Source: Inia geoffrensis | Taxonomy: Eukaryota > Chordata > Mammalia > Artiodactyla > Iniidae | Length of the DNA: 64,000 bases | Direction: 5' to 3' | Assembly (NCBI GenBank): GCA_036417435.1 | Contig: CM070904.1 | Coordinates: 20,256,835-20,320,834, forward strand | In this document: piece after piece, positions 34,811 through 47,536 of the stretch | How the letters are laid out: each line of letters begins with the position of its first letter | Position numbering within the stretch: position 1 is the stretch's first letter | Translations under genes and position numbers: made by a program | Notes under the pieces: model-generated | Databases searched by the model: none | Told to the model about the DNA's origin: nothing | Seen by the model: only the letters and a program-made list of their open reading frames with translations

Positions 34811-34867
34811 GCCATAACAAAAGTCACAAGGAGAGGGCCATTGGTTAAGGTACACGTGACTCAGCTC
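34811..34867 (+). repeat. 57-bp dispersed duplicate, copy 1
   Basis: About 95% identical to 35283-35339 (three differences over 57 bp), in the same orientation. The shared core is AGGAGAGGGCCATTGGTTAA. It matches no repeat family I recognise. Confidence 0.92.
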
Positions 34868-34903
34868 TATCAATGGTCTTTGAAGACAGCATAACTTGCT
34901 CCA

Positions 34904-35112
34904 AAAAGCACTGGATTTGGAATTATCAGGGAGAGATTCCTTCCATGTTCTGTCACTTTCTAGTTACACGACCAAAAACAAAGGTCATGTAGCTCCTCAA
35001 AGCCTCCATTTCCTCACCTACAAAATAGGAATAATCATGCTAACCTCACAGGGTTGTTGGGTATAATCCATGAGATAATATACAGAAAGAAGAAAGCATT
35101 TCCAGCTCTAAA
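34904..35112 (+). repeat. MIR SINE
   Basis: GCACTGGATTTGGAATTATC, TTCTAGTTACACGACC, CCTCCATTTCCTCACCTACA and CACAGGGTTGTTGGGTATAA follow the MIR core and tail in order. Confidence 0.8.
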
Positions 35113-35282
35113 ACTTCTGATTCCGTGGCTCTTAACTCCTTAACCCTCACCGATTTAATTTAAAATCCAGTTATGTGAATCCACAATTCCTTTAAAAAGA
35201 AATTCATAGACTAAGTACCTCTCTCTGACAACTCCTTCCTGGACCAGAGCACCAGGGATTAGTCAGAGCCATTTTGCTGTTG

Positions 35283-35339
35283 CCCATAACAAAAGTCAAA
35301 AGGAGAGGGCCATTGGTTAAGGTACATGTGACTCAGCTC
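35283..35339 (+). repeat. 57-bp dispersed duplicate, copy 2
   Basis: Second copy of 34811-34867, 472 bp downstream and in the same orientation. The intervening DNA (mostly MIR) is not duplicated. Confidence 0.92.
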
Positions 35340-35877
35340 AGGGCTATCAGAATTCCATGTATTTCTTTCCAAGGTGAAGGTCATTAATGACCTCTGTACT
35401 GCTAAATCTGACAGACTGCTTTCTCTTTATTTCAGCTTAAGTTCCTCTATCTGAAGCAGTCGGGTGGTGTTATAAATATCTCACAGAGTGGCAGTGCAAA
35501 GTTGGGTGTAGCTCGGTCACTGTGCCCTCAGAGACATGTCCAGCAACTTTTTGCAATTCTAGATGACACTCTGACCTTGACAGGATTTACACTTTGCTGA
35601 TACACTTCAATGGGTAGGAGGCAGAGCCGGAGGTACAACAGTTGAGAACTAATAGAGGCACAAATGCCCGTATAGGTCCACAGGGCAGGAAGAAACTAGA
35701 CTGCGCATAGGAAAAAGAAAACACAGCTGAAAGTAACAGTTACCATTAGCCAACAACTCAATATCAGCACACCATTCTTGTTCAAGACTATTACATTATC
35801 CTCACCGTGACTCTGGCAAGCTCATGAAATCCGGTGACAGTATGGACACTGCCACAATATTTTGTAAACCCAATCTG
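35340..35877. other. unique sequence, no gene seen
   Basis: Nothing recognised. Confidence 0.5.
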
Positions 35878-35993
35878 TGGGCACCATGAGAGCAAGGAAT
35901 TGTATCTGTTTTGTTTGACTGATGGGTCTCAAACTCTGTGAATGGTGCCTGGCACATAGCAGGTGCTCACTAAATATTGAACAAAAAAAAAAA
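35878..35993 (+). repeat. L2 LINE 3' end
   Basis: GGGCACCATGAGAGCAAGGA, then GTGCCTGGCACATAGCAGGTGC and CACTAAATATTGAA (quoted in part), followed by an A-run. This is the canonical end of L2. Confidence 0.8.
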
Positions 35994-36849
35994 AAGGAGG
36001 AAGGAATGAGAATCCCAGGGTTTCCTGCTGGATTCCTACTGCATTTCATGATTGCAGTTACAAGGCCATTTGTGTTCTGTCATCATCCTCTTACACAATT
36101 AAAAGCTTTCCACTAACTTTTATATAGCTAACTTTTCCATTTGCTTACAGTACACAGAAAGTAATAAATTAGAATGTGCAGCTCCATCAAAAGGAAAAAA
36201 AGTGAGCAGGCTGAATAGATGATGTGACCAAGATCAGGAACAAAGACTGACAAAAGGGAGGACCTGGAAGGTCTGAGCTCAGCCAGCTCCCCAGTGTTCT
36301 ATCACCTGAAGACTGCTCACTTTCTGGGAAGCAGTAAAACAGAGAGAGAGGTCAAGTTTTCCTTACTTACTTAAGAATTCACTCTAACATCAGGGAAGGA
36401 CGGATTTATGAGAATAGGTTGGTAGTTCTTTAGCTTGTTCCACGTGAACAGGCATTCTTTGGCCGGCCTTCCTGTTCCGAGAGAAGATGCTAGGCACCAT
36501 AATGCAGCCTCTGGAATGGGGATTAAGAGGCCCACGTAGGGCCCCTTTTCCATTTCTTTTTGCCATTAGAGAGACATAGGTTTGCCTCTGCAACTCAAGA
36601 CTGACTCTTCGTTGTGCCTTAACTGTCCATCCTCACCACACCAAAAGCCAGTCAGGCCAAGCAACTAATTTGCTAATGCAGACTAACCTTATCTGGCCCA
36701 AACCTGGAGCCTCAGACTTTCCTCCACTCCCCCTTCCTGTCCACCAAAATTTCCCAATCCTCTCTCTCTCGATAGCCTTCTCTGCATTGCCACTGCCATG
36801 ACCTTAGCTCAACTTTTTCTTGGGTTTCTCCTAAACTAACAGAAATATT
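35994..36849. other. unique sequence, no gene seen
   Basis: No coding or RNA feature recognised. The right part may be diverged L2. Confidence 0.45.
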
Positions 36850-37435
36850 TGCTAACCGGACTCCAGGCTTCAAGTCACGCACCCCTTCAATCCATTTTTC
36901 ATATTTTCACCCCAGATGTGATTCTAGAAGGCAGTCCTCAACATATACCATTGTACTGGAAAACCCCGTTCCTTGGCACAGAATATCAGACCCTTCGTGA
37001 CCTGGCTCCTGTCACCCTCTCCGGCTTCACGTCCAACTTCTCCTCTGGTGACGTGCCACCCCCGACCCTGCCTATCCGCTGGCCATTCCTGAAGCACACC
37101 AGCTCTCTCATAGCACTGCACCCCATCCTGCACGGTCCTCTGTCCAAAACGTCCTTCCCCCTGTCATCTTCCAACCAATCTCCTTTCTATTTTTTAAACC
37201 TACTGGAGGTTTCCCTGATCCCATTAGGGAGACCTCCAACCACTCACCTTTGTGTGTCCCCAGCACCTTCTCTATCATAGTAAACATAGCACTAGATTAT
37301 AAAGTATTTGTGTAATTTACCTCTTCCCATGGTTAAAGACTGTGCCTCATCTATATGAACGCACACACACAGACACACAGAGCACACAACTAATGCTCAC
37401 TAAATGGTTGCCGACTGAGCGAATAAACACATTCA
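36850..37435 (+). repeat. L2 LINE 3' part
   Basis: GACCCTTCGTGACCTGGCTCCTGTC..CCTCTCCGGCTTCACGTCC blocks, then a CCTGAAGCACACCAGCTC block and an end with CTAATGCTCACTAAATGG all follow L2 order. The 143-codon ORF at 36849-37280 is an L2 relic, not a host gene. Confidence 0.8.
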
Positions 37436-38663
37436 TCTCTGTCTCTCAGATCTGCCCTTCCTGTTCTTCCTGCAAATAATGTAGTTGCTGATTTGCCAGA
37501 TGCCAGAAGACAGCCATTTGAGTACTTAAAAAAAATCAAGTGTACTGCTAATGCCACTTGGGAGGTTGAGGGGAGAGAAAATACATCCTGCCAGATCCAG
37601 ACGAGGCTCCTGGACTGTGGGAAGGAGAGCCCAGCTATCCAATTACTATGTGAAAGGAGAGACTGCAAATGCGATGTCTGGCAGAGTTCTGTGATAGGAC
37701 GCCTTGCCGTCCAGCCATCAAGAACCAGAGCTGTGCGGCCCAGGAGCACACCGACGCGCAGCGCAGCTGACATGGCGGCTTGACCAAGCAACACGTGCAC
37801 GGGCTCCCACGCTCAGAATGAGCTGATCACCAGCTGTTACGTACCGAGAGCTATTATGACTTAATCTCATGTGAGATTTGTAGAGCCCGATGCCGGAGCT
37901 CAGTCAGTGAAACTGCTGTTTCATGACAGCCTGTTTCTGAAGGGCTGTGGTTTCGCGTGCACGCAAAGTCCTCGGGATAACGCAGAAGGATTCAATCCAG
38001 AGACGTGGGTATGGAGGGGATGGCTGGGGATGTCAATTAGTCACACTTAGGAATAAACCCTCTGACTCATCTGAATAGTGTCAATACTAGACCGGGGGGG
38101 AATGACTACCTAAAAATTACATTTAAAATAAACAGGCAGTGAACTATTTCCTTACTGGTTACTCCCAGGCAAAAGGTTATGCCTGCCTCACATAATGTCA
38201 CCATGTCTCAAGCGTATTCTTAAATGATGCAATACACTTGCTCTGACAGATCATCATATGTTTATTCAGAAGTTCGTTAAAGCCAGGGGTGTGCACGAAA
38301 TCCATTAATATTCAGGCTACAAATTTGTGTTTTTTGTTATTGCTGTTTCTTTGGAGGGTTTTTTTGTGTGTGTGTGTTTTTTTTTTTTTTTTTTTTTTTT
38401 ACCAGTGGTTCAGTCAAATATAACAAAATCCTTTTGGAGATGATATTAGGAAACAAAGTCAACTTTTGACATTATTTACAGACAAGCAGAAATGAACAAA
38501 GCAGCCCTCATTGAATCTTTGTTGAATCCCCGATTGCTTAGAGCAGGAGAAAGCCTTGTAGAAAAAAATCGAAATCCTGCTTACTCAGGAAACAGTCAAC
38601 CTTGTGGGTGACACATAGGGCATCTCTTGAACCCAAGTCTGTGCTCCTTGTTAACTGCTGATT
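37436..38663. other. unique sequence with a small CpG-rich patch and a T-run
   Basis: From about 37690 to 37830 CpG density is locally raised outside any SINE, with a CACGTG E-box at 37792-37797. ORFs over it (37390-37800 reverse, 37493-37783 plus) have no known domain. A GT/T-run lies at 38366-38400. Confidence 0.45.
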
Positions 38664-38675
38664 GAAAATTACCTG

Positions 38676-39168
38676 CTTTAGTTGGGGGGGGAGGGGGGAG
38701 GGATAAATTAGGAGCTTGTGATTAACATACACACGCTACTATATATAAAATAGAGAACCAATAAGGGCCTACTGTATAGCACGGGAACTCTACTCAATAT
38801 TCTATAATATAAACTGAAAAAGAATGAATATACGTATAACTGAATCATAATGCTATACACCTGAAACTAATACATCAAGTATATTCCAATAAAATTTAAA
38901 AAAATAAAAAGATTTGCTTCTAAAACTTTGGCAAGAACTTGAGTTCAGATCAATTGAAATATCTATAGAGCTAGTTGAGAACACAATTTCAAAAGCATGA
39001 TCATTCTTTGGAGCTGGGATCTGCTTTTTAACACAAATTACACAGCTATTACATGGAAAAGCTGATCTTTTAAATGCAAGAATATGTCCTATAAATGACT
39101 TGTTTCCATAATTTAAGCAATAAATCAACTAAGGAGTTTCGTTCCTATAAAAAGAAAAGAAAAGAAAA
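38676..39168 (+). mobile_element. truncated L1 3' end with a 3' transduction
   Basis: L1 3' UTR runs from about 38680 to 38912: a G-rich run, the CCTACTGTATAGCACGGGAA block, the CGTATAACTGAATCATAATGC block, AATAAA at 38888-38893 and an A-rich tail. Then come about 236 bp of non-L1 sequence (38913-39148), with AATAAA at 39119-39124, and a second A-rich tail of AAAAG units (39149-39168). The direct repeat GAAAATTACCTG occurs at 38664-38675 and 39169-39180. A single TSD around both parts, and a polyadenylation signal about 24 nt before the distal tail, fit an L1 transcript that read through into its 3' flank. Confidence 0.85.
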
Positions 39169-39180
39169 GAAAATTACCTG

Positions 39181-39484
39181 TTCTATGAAAATTAGAGTTC
39201 TCACATGCTTTGTGGTCAGTTCTAATCCAATATCTTCTCCAAAGTCCACTCTGTGTCCTCCAGCTCCCATTCATCTCTCTTTCCTTGACTATTCATAGGT
39301 CTCATTGTGCATCCCTCTTGATTTTGCATGTAATTTACACATAGTCGAGATAGTAGAAAACACATCTGACAAAATTTATGACATGCTAACCAAGCACACG
39401 GCAACTTCTCCAAAAATTCTCTCTGAGCCTTGTGGTCCTTTTGTGACAACTTAACATTGACAAAGCCTGTGGGCCTCAAGGCGT
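39181..39484. other. unique sequence, no gene seen
   Basis: Nothing recognised. Confidence 0.5.
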
Positions 39485-39487
39485 GTG

Positions 39488-39655
39488 CCCCAGTCCGTCA
39501 CCACCAGCATCACCTGGGAACTTGTTAGACGTGCAAATTCATGACCCCACCCAGACCTGCTGAATCATAAACTCTAGGGCTAGGACCCATAATCTGCGTT
39601 TTATTGAGGCTTCTATGTGATTTTGCTTTTATGTCAAACTGGAGAATTACTGTAC
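39488..39655 (+). mobile_element. MER5A-like hAT-Charlie relic
   Basis: CAGCATCACCTGGGAACTTG, GCAAATTCATGACCCCACCC, AGACCTGCTGAATCATAAAC and CATAATCTGCGTTTTA occur in MER5A order. Confidence 0.9.
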
Positions 39656-42600
39656 TACGATTACAAATCGGCATCTGTTGGGGACATTTTGACCAGCTTA
39701 TGAGAAGAAGGACAGATCGAGGTTCTTATGGTCGATTCAAAGAAGTTAAAAAACAAATCTAAAAAATGGCAATTATCTCGGCAAAGAGCTACTTCTTGCA
39801 GAAAGTAGGCACAATAAGAGTAGTCATCTGAAGAAAAAGAGCCAGCTCAGAACAAAACACGAAACAGAGACATGTTTGTCTAACGGAGCAACACAGGTGA
39901 TATTTCTAATTATCAGGAGAACGGCTTAGCGCTGTCAGGATAACCACACCTCCTGAATTAATTCAGGTTCTGGGCTGAATGAACGTGCAAAGCTTATTCC
40001 CATGGAAACCAAGCACGATACAGACTGATAAGGTTAGAGCACATATAACTGAACTAAGGCAATTGCCAATTTTAAAAGATTAGCAGTGAAAATTTGACAC
40101 CACACATTTATTTTCCGAATATCAGACATGGCTCATCTATAGTCGAGGATAAAGGATGGGCAAAAGTTGATTTAAGAGAAAAGAAAAGCCCTACTACAAC
40201 ACAGCCTAGCATCTTTCAGCTCTGGCCAGAAGGAGGCAGAAGGTCTGTTTTCTTAATACCGCCCTCATTACAAGGAGGTTGTTTTGAACACTGGTATTAA
40301 ACAGGTTGCCATGGCCTCCTGCCTGGAGTTCAGCGTGCCAAGGTTCAGTCATGAGCCAGCTACGCATGGGCTGAATAAGATGCTCACAGATAGGGTTTCC
40401 CACCCCAAACCCCTGCCATAGAGCATCCCACCAGGAAGGTCACCAGGAAGTAACAGAGTGCTAAGAGTGATCCAGTCTCTCCCCACTTTTTCTGGCATTC
40501 CTTCCCTGGTCCTCACTAATGACCCTGTCGCATAGGACACATCTGCTGTATAAGAAAGGCTGCTTCAAACAGCGGCAGATCTGCTGTCTGCCATTCCCGA
40601 GCACAGAGAACAATAGGGAAGTTGCTTTAGACCTCCAAAAGATTTGTTTGGTTGTTGCTTGGGCAATTTTGGCATTTCCAAATTTTATATATGACCGTGA
40701 CCAACTGAGAAGGCGGCAAACAAGTTCAAAGCACAGCTAACTATGCTCTGATACAGGCCTTTGTCTCCAGTAGATGATAGACAAGGAACCACAGGGGATT
40801 TTGTCTCCGTGTCCTCGGAGAGACACAAAGAGCCTCAGGTAACACAAACCAGAACGTTTAAAATGAGCAAATGCGACCTGCAGAGCTGGGCTTATGCTTA
40901 ATATCTATTCAAATATCTAAGACCCCTTCCAGCTTTAAAATTCTCCACTTCTCTGATCTTGTAGCTTCTCGTAGGGACTAAGCCTTTGAAATTTCATGCC
41001 AGGTTTCCGTGATTGAGGTTTTTGTCAAGAAAAAAAAAAAAAAAAAAGCCCATAAACAGATATGCTGCAAAATTGAGGTTGTATCTGTAAACGCTCAGCA
41101 TTTGAGAGCCGTGCCTTACATTTTCAAGAGCTAGTGGTAGTTTTCAGAGTTTCCTATTTTGGGAGGTAAGGTAAGAACCACAGATTTTTGATAAGCAAAC
41201 CTGCTGAACAAGGCCCTGGGTAGGGGGTCCAGACAAGTTCATGGATTCCTCTCAGGATGTTTATATTTATATGCAATTAGGCAGAATGTGTGTGAGGGAA
41301 GAAATGGAGGGGTCAGAGGACAGAGGTGCAAAATAAAAGGGAAAGAAGAGAGAAAGCAGCAAAGGCATTCTGTAGAGGAAGGAAGTGGTTTCCACCCTGC
41401 GTCTTGCATTCAGCTGCTCTGACCTCAAAGTCTAGAAGATGATGACAGAGTCTGCCCCCTTTCTCCAAGAGGTGATCAACTCATAATCCCAAGCTTGATA
41501 TGATTATCTCATAAGCTTTGATAGTTCATTAATTCGGCTTTCACAGATACAATTGTGTTATTGCTCCAGGAATAACCCAGGCCTATGTGAAATGTAGCAG
41601 CCATGCCCAGGTCTGTGACCTCTTGTTTCAAAGAACTGGCTGGCGGACGTTTTATTTGAGCTCTAATACAGGTTGCCAAGCCAAGACTGTTTTCTTTGCA
41701 TGGGAGGAGGTGGCCCTGTAAGATTAACTGGGAAGTTACTGGTAACGTTCCAGTTACTGAATTGGAGCGGCCAGGTGTCCATGGCTTCATCTTTTTGTTT
41801 GCAACTTTTGCAGATCTGACCAAAGTCATAAGGACTACTACCAAAGGATTATGAGCCGTTTTGGGCTTGAGACCCAGTACCAAATTTGTAAAAATGAACG
41901 AGCCTTTAGTCAGGAAGAAAAGTTTTAGATTATCTGGATGTGAGATAAGTATTTAACTCCAAAAGTTTATTTGCAAGCTAAACTACTACCCCAAGACAGA
42001 GGAATATATCTGTCTTTCTGTCTCAATCATCTCTGGTTCCTAAAAATGCACAAGCTAAGTGGAATAACCACATTTTCAAAGGTCATACAACACAACCCAT
42101 GCCAGGCAGACACATATCTCCTTGCTACGTCATCAAAAACCAACCCAGTATTAAAGTTCGTAAGTCAAGAGTTATGTTACAAGTAAAGGAATTCTGTAGG
42201 TACAAAAATGCTTCTCAGTGTAGACTTTTCCCCTCTTTTTGATACGGTGATGTCTTCTCTCCATTCAAAGATATGACAATAAATCTTTAGTGCCTTTAGA
42301 ACATAACACTGAAAACACACACACACAAGCTCTCCTCCTAACCTAACTGTTCATAAACCAGTGAAAGGGAAAGGACCGTGTTACTCAGGAATAAAATGTT
42401 GACCCCTGAGTGTGGCTACTAACTGAAATTTAAACACAGGTTTTCAGGGGTCAAGGTGAAATGAGTAGACTGGAGCTAGTCTCCTGGTTGGTGTATTAAA
42501 TCTCTGACAGTTTCCTAGAGGTAAATGTATTCATTTTGGGGAAAAGGGCTTTCCCATAGCCTCGCTATCCAGGTTACTGGGATGGGGTATTGCTAAGGAG

Positions 42601-43370
42601 CTCAAGTGTATTACTGTCCTTTGGACAGCTAAGCCTCGGTTTTTTCACACAATATAAAATAACTTAGAGCACAGAAGCAGTAATGGAGACCATCCAGCTT
42701 AGACCTTAAGTCGTAGTGCTGGTGATACACAGCAGAGGCACCTGTGCAACATACTCAGAAGATAAGACAGTCTCTGGGAAATAAGATAATGTTACCATAT
42801 GGAGTTTTTAAGTATAATACCTGCATGTCATTGCTGTAATGTGCATTTTTGAGGCAGTCGTGAAACTGGTATGTGATTGTTGGTGTGCTCTGTTGTAAAT
42901 TCAAAGAGCTTGTTCAAGTTTTTTTTTTTTTTAACCTATTGTTTTCAGCGTGTCTATTTTGAATTCAAACTTGTTACACCATTAAAAAGAAAAAACAAAA
43001 ACACCAACTCAGGAGTGTCTTTTATAGATGCACATGAAAATATTTACTGATGAAAAAAAAAAAAAAGCCCCCAATTCAATGCCAAGGAAAAGTGACACAA
43101 AAGCCCAAATTTCTTATTTTGCAGATTCCTGAGTTTCAGAGGTAAAAAAATGGATCCTAACTAGTTTCTGACCCAAAGCTATTTTTTAAATAGCTTCTCT
43201 GATCACCCACAAGGATGTAGAGGAGCAAACACTGTAAACATTCATGGGTTTGGAGCTCACGACCTGGAAATATAAGATTATTCAATCTGAAGTCCACTGA
43301 GTCTGGGTCACTTTACAGCAAAAGCATGCAATTTTATGAAAATGACACCTTGCTTTTAAGAACTTGGATG
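39656..43370. other. unique sequence, no gene seen
   Basis: A-runs lie at about 41030-41047 and 43053-43067, with a short (CA)n near 42317. The longest ORF (41509-41883, reverse, 124 codons) has no recognisable domain. No repeat was confidently identified. Confidence 0.45.
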
Positions 43371-43371
43371 T

Positions 43372-43690
43372 CTGTTTCTGCATTCATTTATTCAATAGAT
43401 ACTATGTCTACTTTGTGCTGAGGATGATAACTTGATGCCACGCGCTCACCTGACTAAGTTCTCAAGTTCAGAACTGGTACCAAGTGGTAGCCATCGGTCA
43501 GAGGCCAACCCCTGTTTCCTGGGGCTTTCCTGGCTTTGGGGCCTCCTCCCAGACCGTCAGTGTCAGAGCCATTCTGCAGTGGTTCTTCCCCACAGTATCA
43601 TGCATTCATTCAACTGACACCTTCTATCGTGCTCAAGGCATATAAAGGCAAGAGCAGTCCTTGCCCCTAGAAGCTCAGTCCAGACCCTTC
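43372..43690 (-). repeat. L2 LINE fragments
   Basis: Two inverted L2 3' pieces: CATTCATTTATTCAATAGAT near 43381 and CATTCATTCAACTGACACC near 43600, the latter followed by CCTTGCCCCTAGAAGCTCAG. Confidence 0.55.
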
Positions 43691-46600
43691 TGAAATCTTG
43701 TCCTTGAGACTGTGGGCCAGTAGAGCTTGTTTCTGTATGTACCCCACTGCAATCATACTTAGACTTTCTTCAAACTCTTCCATCTCTTCATTTCTCCCCT
43801 GCTTTTCCTCCTCCAAGCAAGGGTTTATTTTAAAAAAAAAAAAGAAGGAGGAGGAGGAGACGGGGGACGAGAAGAGGAAGAACTTGGATGTTTGGCTTTA
43901 GATGTGCAAAGCAACGTCAATCATAAATGATTTATTTATTTTTCAAAACTGACTGAAAACGATTCTATTTGCTGTTAATTCAACTGTAGTATAAATGTGA
44001 AAAACCTTAAGCTTCAGTCCTTTAAAAAGTACTCAGTCACATAGACCATCTCCTCCAAAGCTTCCAAATCAGTGAGGTCTGACCATTTATTCAACCCCTC
44101 TGAAGTTCATAAAACTGTGACTTGTGACAAAACTTTTCCTTATAATTTACAACTCAAGCATGCTTATCAGGTCAGAGACACTCCTCCATGGACATGTGTC
44201 TTTCTGAAGCAGAGCTTTGGAAAGCAGAAGAATTCTGAGAGGCAACTTGAGTGGGAAGTCTGCAAACTAGACAGAACAAGAATTTCTCTCAAATATCAAA
44301 ATGCCAATTGGAATGGCCGCATCCCATTGAGACAACAGTGTGGTGGGCAAAACAGAATCCCTAAATTCATTGTAAAGCTCACAGGGTGGCTTTGGACAAA
44401 GTGGGAAGTTCAAGCATTAAGATGAGATTGCAAACTGACTTTTTAAAAAAGGCTATCTTGACGCAGTTGAAAGGAATCTAAGTGAATAACTCTCAGATAG
44501 CACAAGCTATCTACAGTTGAATTTTCCTCAGAATCTTTACAAGTGGTTTCCTTATGATAGTGATACATTTGTGACATAGATTTCTTTCCCTTTGATCTCT
44601 CTTTACTTCTCATTGATGCCTGCAAGTCCATCGTTAGACATTCCCACCTTTATCACATATTTAAATGCAACACAGAGGAGAGGCCCACTATGCCTTCTCA
44701 GTGGCCGAAGCTCCCAGCTGTACTGGGAACACTTTGGTAGCTGGAATCTTGTTTTTCCCATCTTTGGTATTCCTCACGCTGTGCTAGGCACTTGATATCA
44801 CAGAATCATTGAGGTTCAAGGAACTTGACAGGTCCCTGGGCCCCATCCTCTGATCACAAAGACAAAAAGGTGAAGCTAAAACTCAGAAGAAAAAAGACAA
44901 CCGTCTAGAGTGAATCAGCCCATTAGTGACAAAGCTGGGACCCGAAATGGGGAGTCCGCAGGCACTTGGCAACTCACTTTGAAACCGAGCAGGACCCTGT
45001 GGGCCTCCTGGACATGGAAGCCTTTCTATGTTCCCCTGTTCCCAGAGTTCCAAAGGGCAGGTTCAAAGAGCTGCTGGTCAGGGAAGGGAGGGGGTGCAGA
45101 GACAAGGGAGGAGCAGTCAAGAAACAATAGCGCAGCCTTGGGGCAGGGTCCTGGTTCCTCCTCAAGGGATACACGGAACAGTACCTTTGAGCTCTTCTGC
45201 AGAACTAAAACCCCTCAACAAATGGAAGATGTTAACTACCAGATGAAGCATTCTTCATTCCAGAGAGAAGGCCACAGTTTGATAACTTAAGAGAACCACA
45301 GAAGCTCATCAGGAGACCACCTGAGGCCAGATTAAAGGAGCGCAGGCCCTGCGCACACCCTGATCCTTATCAGCAACCGGGCCCTTGAACCATTGCTGCA
45401 AAACTCCTCACCAGATCCCCCAGGGTGGGAACACACAGTTGAGGGTAAGAGCCCCCTGTGTCCCCCTTTGCCTGGCAAAGCAATAGAGCTATTCTTTTCT
45501 ACTTCACCCAAAAACAGTCTCCAGCGCACAGAGGCCAAGTTTTCGGCATCAACTTCCCAAGCCTTTACTGAGCCCTCTGTGGGCGGGGCATTGTGCTACA
45601 GATCGAGAGCATGACTACAAATGCCTTTTCACAGAGAAATGAGTTGGCCAGACTCAGAAACCAATAGTTACAACGAATCTACCTACCTAAGTGTAAACAT
45701 AGAAGTTAGTTCTTAACCCTTGTGAATCCATCTAAGGAACTTAATAACTGAGATATAAAAATCATACCCTTAGAATGTTTCACCTGAAAAAAAGTACTAG
45801 AACTTAGAGCCCACAGATGTGTTTTTAAATGAGATTCCATCAAATTTAATTTCACTTTATTAATAAAAAAATTTTCCATTTATAGACTATGAATAGAGAG
45901 CTCAAGCATTTTAGTTATATACTCAAAATTAAAGCTGCGTTTATTCATTTATTTAGTCAATTTATTATGTAGGTGTGTACACAAAGAATATAGACCCAGA
46001 AATCTTGATTTCATTAGTCCTGATGTTCAGATCTGTTTACTATTAACAATGGCTAAGTCATTAACTTTTCTAAAGGATCAATTCGTTGTCATGGATGACG
46101 GTGAATCTTAGTCAAGCGTGAACCCTTACTCCATTCAGTCTTCCATGAATTCTCCCAGATAATTAGTTTTAAGAAATACCACGACATGGCACCTTATCAT
46201 TTTCCAGTCCGCCTGGGACAATCTGAACCATGGGACAAGGACATGAACCACAGAGTTCAAAAGGGAAGGGGCATTAACATCCAACGCTTGACATGCAGCC
46301 CTTGCTTCGTGGGAACATGGAGGCTCCCTAGATTTCTGAGTGCCCATCACCTCATGTACTTGTGGTAACTGCAATGCCTACTGCTTTGGTGTCTGGCCTT
46401 GGATTTCCCCAATAACTTGGAACTCCACACATGGTCTGTCTGGTTTATTTACACATATCTTCATCTGGTTGATATGTGCCTTTTCCCAACTGTACTAAAT
46501 TTATCCCATTTTGGAAAATATAAAGCTTGGGGTTGAGATGTGCTACTTCAGGGGCCTTTGCTACCCCTCATCCATGCAAACATCATGGACCAGGGTCCTT

Positions 46601-47348
46601 GTCTGCCCTGGGATATCACATAAATGCTGGCTCGTTTCCGAGGGCTGAGAGAGCAGAGAAGAAATTGGATCCAATTACTGGATATCAGTTGTGTGTATGT
46701 GTGTGTCTGTGTATGTGTGCGTTGTTATTGCTGTTTGATCATTATTCTGGTCTCTCTTTTTCCTTTGGCCGAACAGTCACTAGCCTGTCTCTAGAGAGTT
46801 ATTCCAGCCTCAAGACTGACTCAGTTCTATGCCCTCTTTCCTCTTTCTGTCATCCATCCACATTCCCCTCTTGACATTCACAAAAGGCCAAAGCAGAGAA
46901 AGCCTCCGGAATGCGGCGCTTCTCAGCACAGGCCTTGAGCTTCTGTAACTCCCATCTGTGCGGCTTCCCAAGGGAGCCCTCACTAGAGCTCTGAAGGAAG
47001 CATGGCAGAAATCCTGAGGAAAAAAAATACTGAATTTTTAAGAGAGCTATATTTTTTGAAGATTTTAATAGGAGCACAGAGACTTGCATACAAGGTGCTC
47101 AATGAAAATTTGATAAATGGAAAAATAAAAGGCAAACCTGCAAATGTGTCTGGGAAATGCTGAAACTCCTTGGGAGAAGTGGGGCTTTGGATGGAGGTGG
47201 CCCCTTTCCTTCGCTCTAGGCAAGGGCAGGGATCCACTATGATCTTAGATCACGTCCAGATGCGTGAGCTGCTTCCTGGGCATCTGAGAGTGGCTAGAAG
47301 CACCCCAGCTCTCAGGGGCAAAAGCCACCTTTTTTAAAATTTAATTAA
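43691..47348. other. unique sequence, no gene seen
   Basis: A GAGGAG-rich patch lies near 43840-43880, a weak inverted L2 fragment near 45555-45620 and a degenerate (GT)n at about 46688-46722. Anonymous ORFs of up to 126 codons (44910-45290) have no known domain. Confidence 0.45.
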
Positions 47349-47360
47349 GAGTGTGAGTGG

Positions 47361-47524
47361 GAAAAGAAGTTGAAAGAGAATAGATACATGTATATGTATA
47401 ACTGAATCACTTTGCTATACACCTGAAACTAACACAACGTTGTTAATCAACTAGACTCCAATATAACATAAAAATTACAAAAATAAAATAAATAAATGCA
47501 TGCCAGCACTGAAAAAAAAAAAAA
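47361..47524 (+). mobile_element. truncated L1 3' end, copy A of a tandem pair
   Basis: GTATAACTGAATCACTTTGC, ACACCTGAAACTAACACAAC and AATCAACTAGACTCCAATAT blocks of the L1 3' UTR, then A-rich DNA, 15 bp of other sequence (TGCATGCCAGCACTG) and a final A-run. Flanks GAGTGTGAGTGG (47349-47360) and GATTGTGTGTGG (47525-47536) resemble each other at 10 of 12 positions and may be an aged TSD. Confidence 0.85.
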
Positions 47525-47536
47525 GATTGTGTGTGG

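Noticed and set aside
36849..37280. A 143-codon ORF
   Set aside because: It lies within an L2 LINE relic and has no known domain apart from L2-like sequence order.
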